From the NCBI GenBank assembly GCA_026418655.1, contig JAOAAW010000010.1, positions 1 to 25,357 on the forward strand: 25,357 nucleotides of DNA, written 5' to 3'. This DNA comes from a bacterium. GTDB taxonomy: Bacteria > Ratteibacteria > UBA8468 > B48-G9 > DTJG01. Positions 24,445 to 25,357 of the stretch are shown here, in pieces. Made by a program: the position numbers and the translations under genes. The notes below the pieces were generated by a model. It was not told the origin of the DNA and ran no database searches. It was given only the letters and a program-made list of their open reading frames with translations. Positions within the stretch are counted from its first letter, which is position 1. The number at the start of each line of letters is the position of its first letter.

Positions 24445-25357
24445 TCAAGCATTTTTCTTATCAATAAAAATTTTATGCCAGAGCTCAAAAGTTAAAAGTA
24501 TCCACAATCTACTTGAGTGATCCATATCACCTGAGATATGCTCTTCTACCATTTTTTTTATTTCATCCGCTTTGAAATATCCTCTTGAAAGTGAATTTTT
24601 ATTCAGAAGAACTTCTATGAGATAATCCTTAAGTTCATATTTAAACCATTTGCTTATGGGTACACCGAACCCCATTTTCTTTCTTCTGATAATTTCCTTT
24701 GGTAGAAAATTTTTCAGTTTCTTCTTCAAAATATATTTTGATTTAAAATTTCTCATTTTCAAATCTGGAGGAAAAGATGCAATAAGCTCAACGAATTCAT
24801 GGTCAAGAAACGGACTTCTTGTTTCAAGAGAGTTAGCCATGGAAGCGATATCCATCTTTACCATTAAAACATCCGGAAGATACAACCTGAAATCAGATAC
24901 AATCATTTTTTCAAGCAGTTCAAGATCTGGCGATGAACTCCAGATATTACTTACAAGAGTCATACAATCAAAATCATTGATTTTCTTCTTCATATCTTCA
25001 GAGTAAATCTTTTTCTTTAAGTCGTTTGAAAATGAGATAAGTCGCCTTGCATATGCATAATCAAATCCATTTTTGTCTACTTCAATAAGCCATTTTAAAA
25101 CCCTTAGAAACATATTTGAAGGATACTTTCCATACAGTCTATCAAACTTTTCCCACCAAGCATCTAAACAGAAAGGTATTTTCTTATAGATACGATAAAT
25201 TAATTGCAAGAGTTCTGTCTGCCAGTATCTTGTGTATCCGGCAAAATTTTCATCTCCTCCATCCCCATTGAGGGCAACTACAACATGTTTTCTTGTTTCT
25301 CTCGCAACATAATAGGTAGGAACCATCGACGAATCTGCAAATGGCTCACTATAGTAC
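24445..25357 (-). CDS. asnB: Asparagine synthetase (glutamine-hydrolysing) family, C-terminal part; N-terminus beyond the window
   Basis: An open frame runs off the right edge; about 303 residues are visible, from the end of the ATP-pyrophosphatase domain to the natural stop. Motifs are EPFADSSMVPTYYVA, the SGDGGDE-like loop here read as NGDGGDENFAGY, YLPDVLMVKMDIASMANSLETRSPFLDHEFVE, and KMGFGVPISKWF near the end. The family amidates aspartate with glutamine-derived ammonia. Many copies in sugar or capsule clusters amidate other carboxylates, and the first residue of the loop (Asn instead of Ser) is a mild oddity. The internal ATG at 25326 is not the start, since the conserved sequence continues upstream of it. 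Its N-terminal glutaminase domain is not visible. Confidence 0.93.
   Translation of the reverse strand, partial: YYSEPFADSSMVPTYYVARETRKHVVVALNGDGGDENFAGYTRYWQTELLQLIYRIYKKIPFCLDAWWEKFDRLYGKYPSNMFLRVLKWLIEVDKNGFDYAYARRLISFSNDLKKKIYSEDMKKKINDFDCMTLVSNIWSSSPDLELLEKMIVSDFRLYLPDVLMVKMDIASMANSLETRSPFLDHEFVELIASFPPDLKMRNFKSKYILKKKLKNFLPKEIIRRKKMGFGVPISKWFKYELKDYLIEVLLNKNSLSRGYFKADEIKKMVEEHISGDMDHSSRLWILLTFELWHKIFIDKKNA

Overview
The window is AT-rich, densely packed bacterial DNA. Strong GGAGG-type ribosome binding sites, a dockerin-bearing exported protein and many one-of-a-kind sugar/acid catabolism families suggest an uncultured, probably anaerobic, polysaccharide-using bacterium (a PVC/Omnitrophota-like or other candidate-phylum lineage would fit). 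No marker gene fixes the taxon. I see no rRNA, tRNA, CRISPR array or insertion sequence.

Layout. 1-1803 (+): sulfur amino-acid operon, with the C-terminal tail of a cysteine synthase, metX and metW. 1800-4391 (-): large exported multidomain protein ending in a dockerin. 4489-6931 (+): an ABC exporter (ATPase plus permease) whose reading frame is broken about nine times by single-base indels, while every residue motif is kept. 6962-8308 (+): FAD-dependent oxidoreductase. 8310-16106 (-): a seven-gene operon behind a near-consensus promoter, in transcription order RpiR-type regulator, RhaB-like FGGY kinase, RuBisCO-like protein (RLP), RhaI-like TIM-barrel isomerase, then E2, E1-alpha and E1-beta of a 2-oxoacid/acetoin-type dehydrogenase complex. 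16225-20880 (-): operon of a degenerate NAD-dependent epimerase, a DapA-family lyase and a P-type cation ATPase. 20985-22586 (+): membrane sensor diguanylate cyclase. 22578-23945 (-): creatinase-like M24 protein lacking metal-ligand aspartates. 24031-24435 (-): a 21-residue lysine-rich peptide gene with its own candidate promoter, long leader, extreme Shine-Dalgarno sequence and terminator. 24445-25357 (-): asparagine synthetase, cut by the window edge.

The most interesting system is the RLP operon. An aldose-ketose isomerase and a rhamnulokinase-family kinase would normally feed a ketose-1-phosphate to a class II aldolase. Here no aldolase is present and a RuBisCO-like protein sits in that place, followed by a thiamine/lipoamide dehydrogenase complex. 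My inference is a catabolic route in which the RLP enolises or isomerises a ketose-1-phosphate and a later alpha-keto product is cleaved to acyl-CoA. The substrate cannot be read from the sequence.

Three convergent gene pairs (1800-1803, 8308/8310, 22578-22586) end with overlapping or abutting stop codons, leaving no room for ordinary terminators between them.
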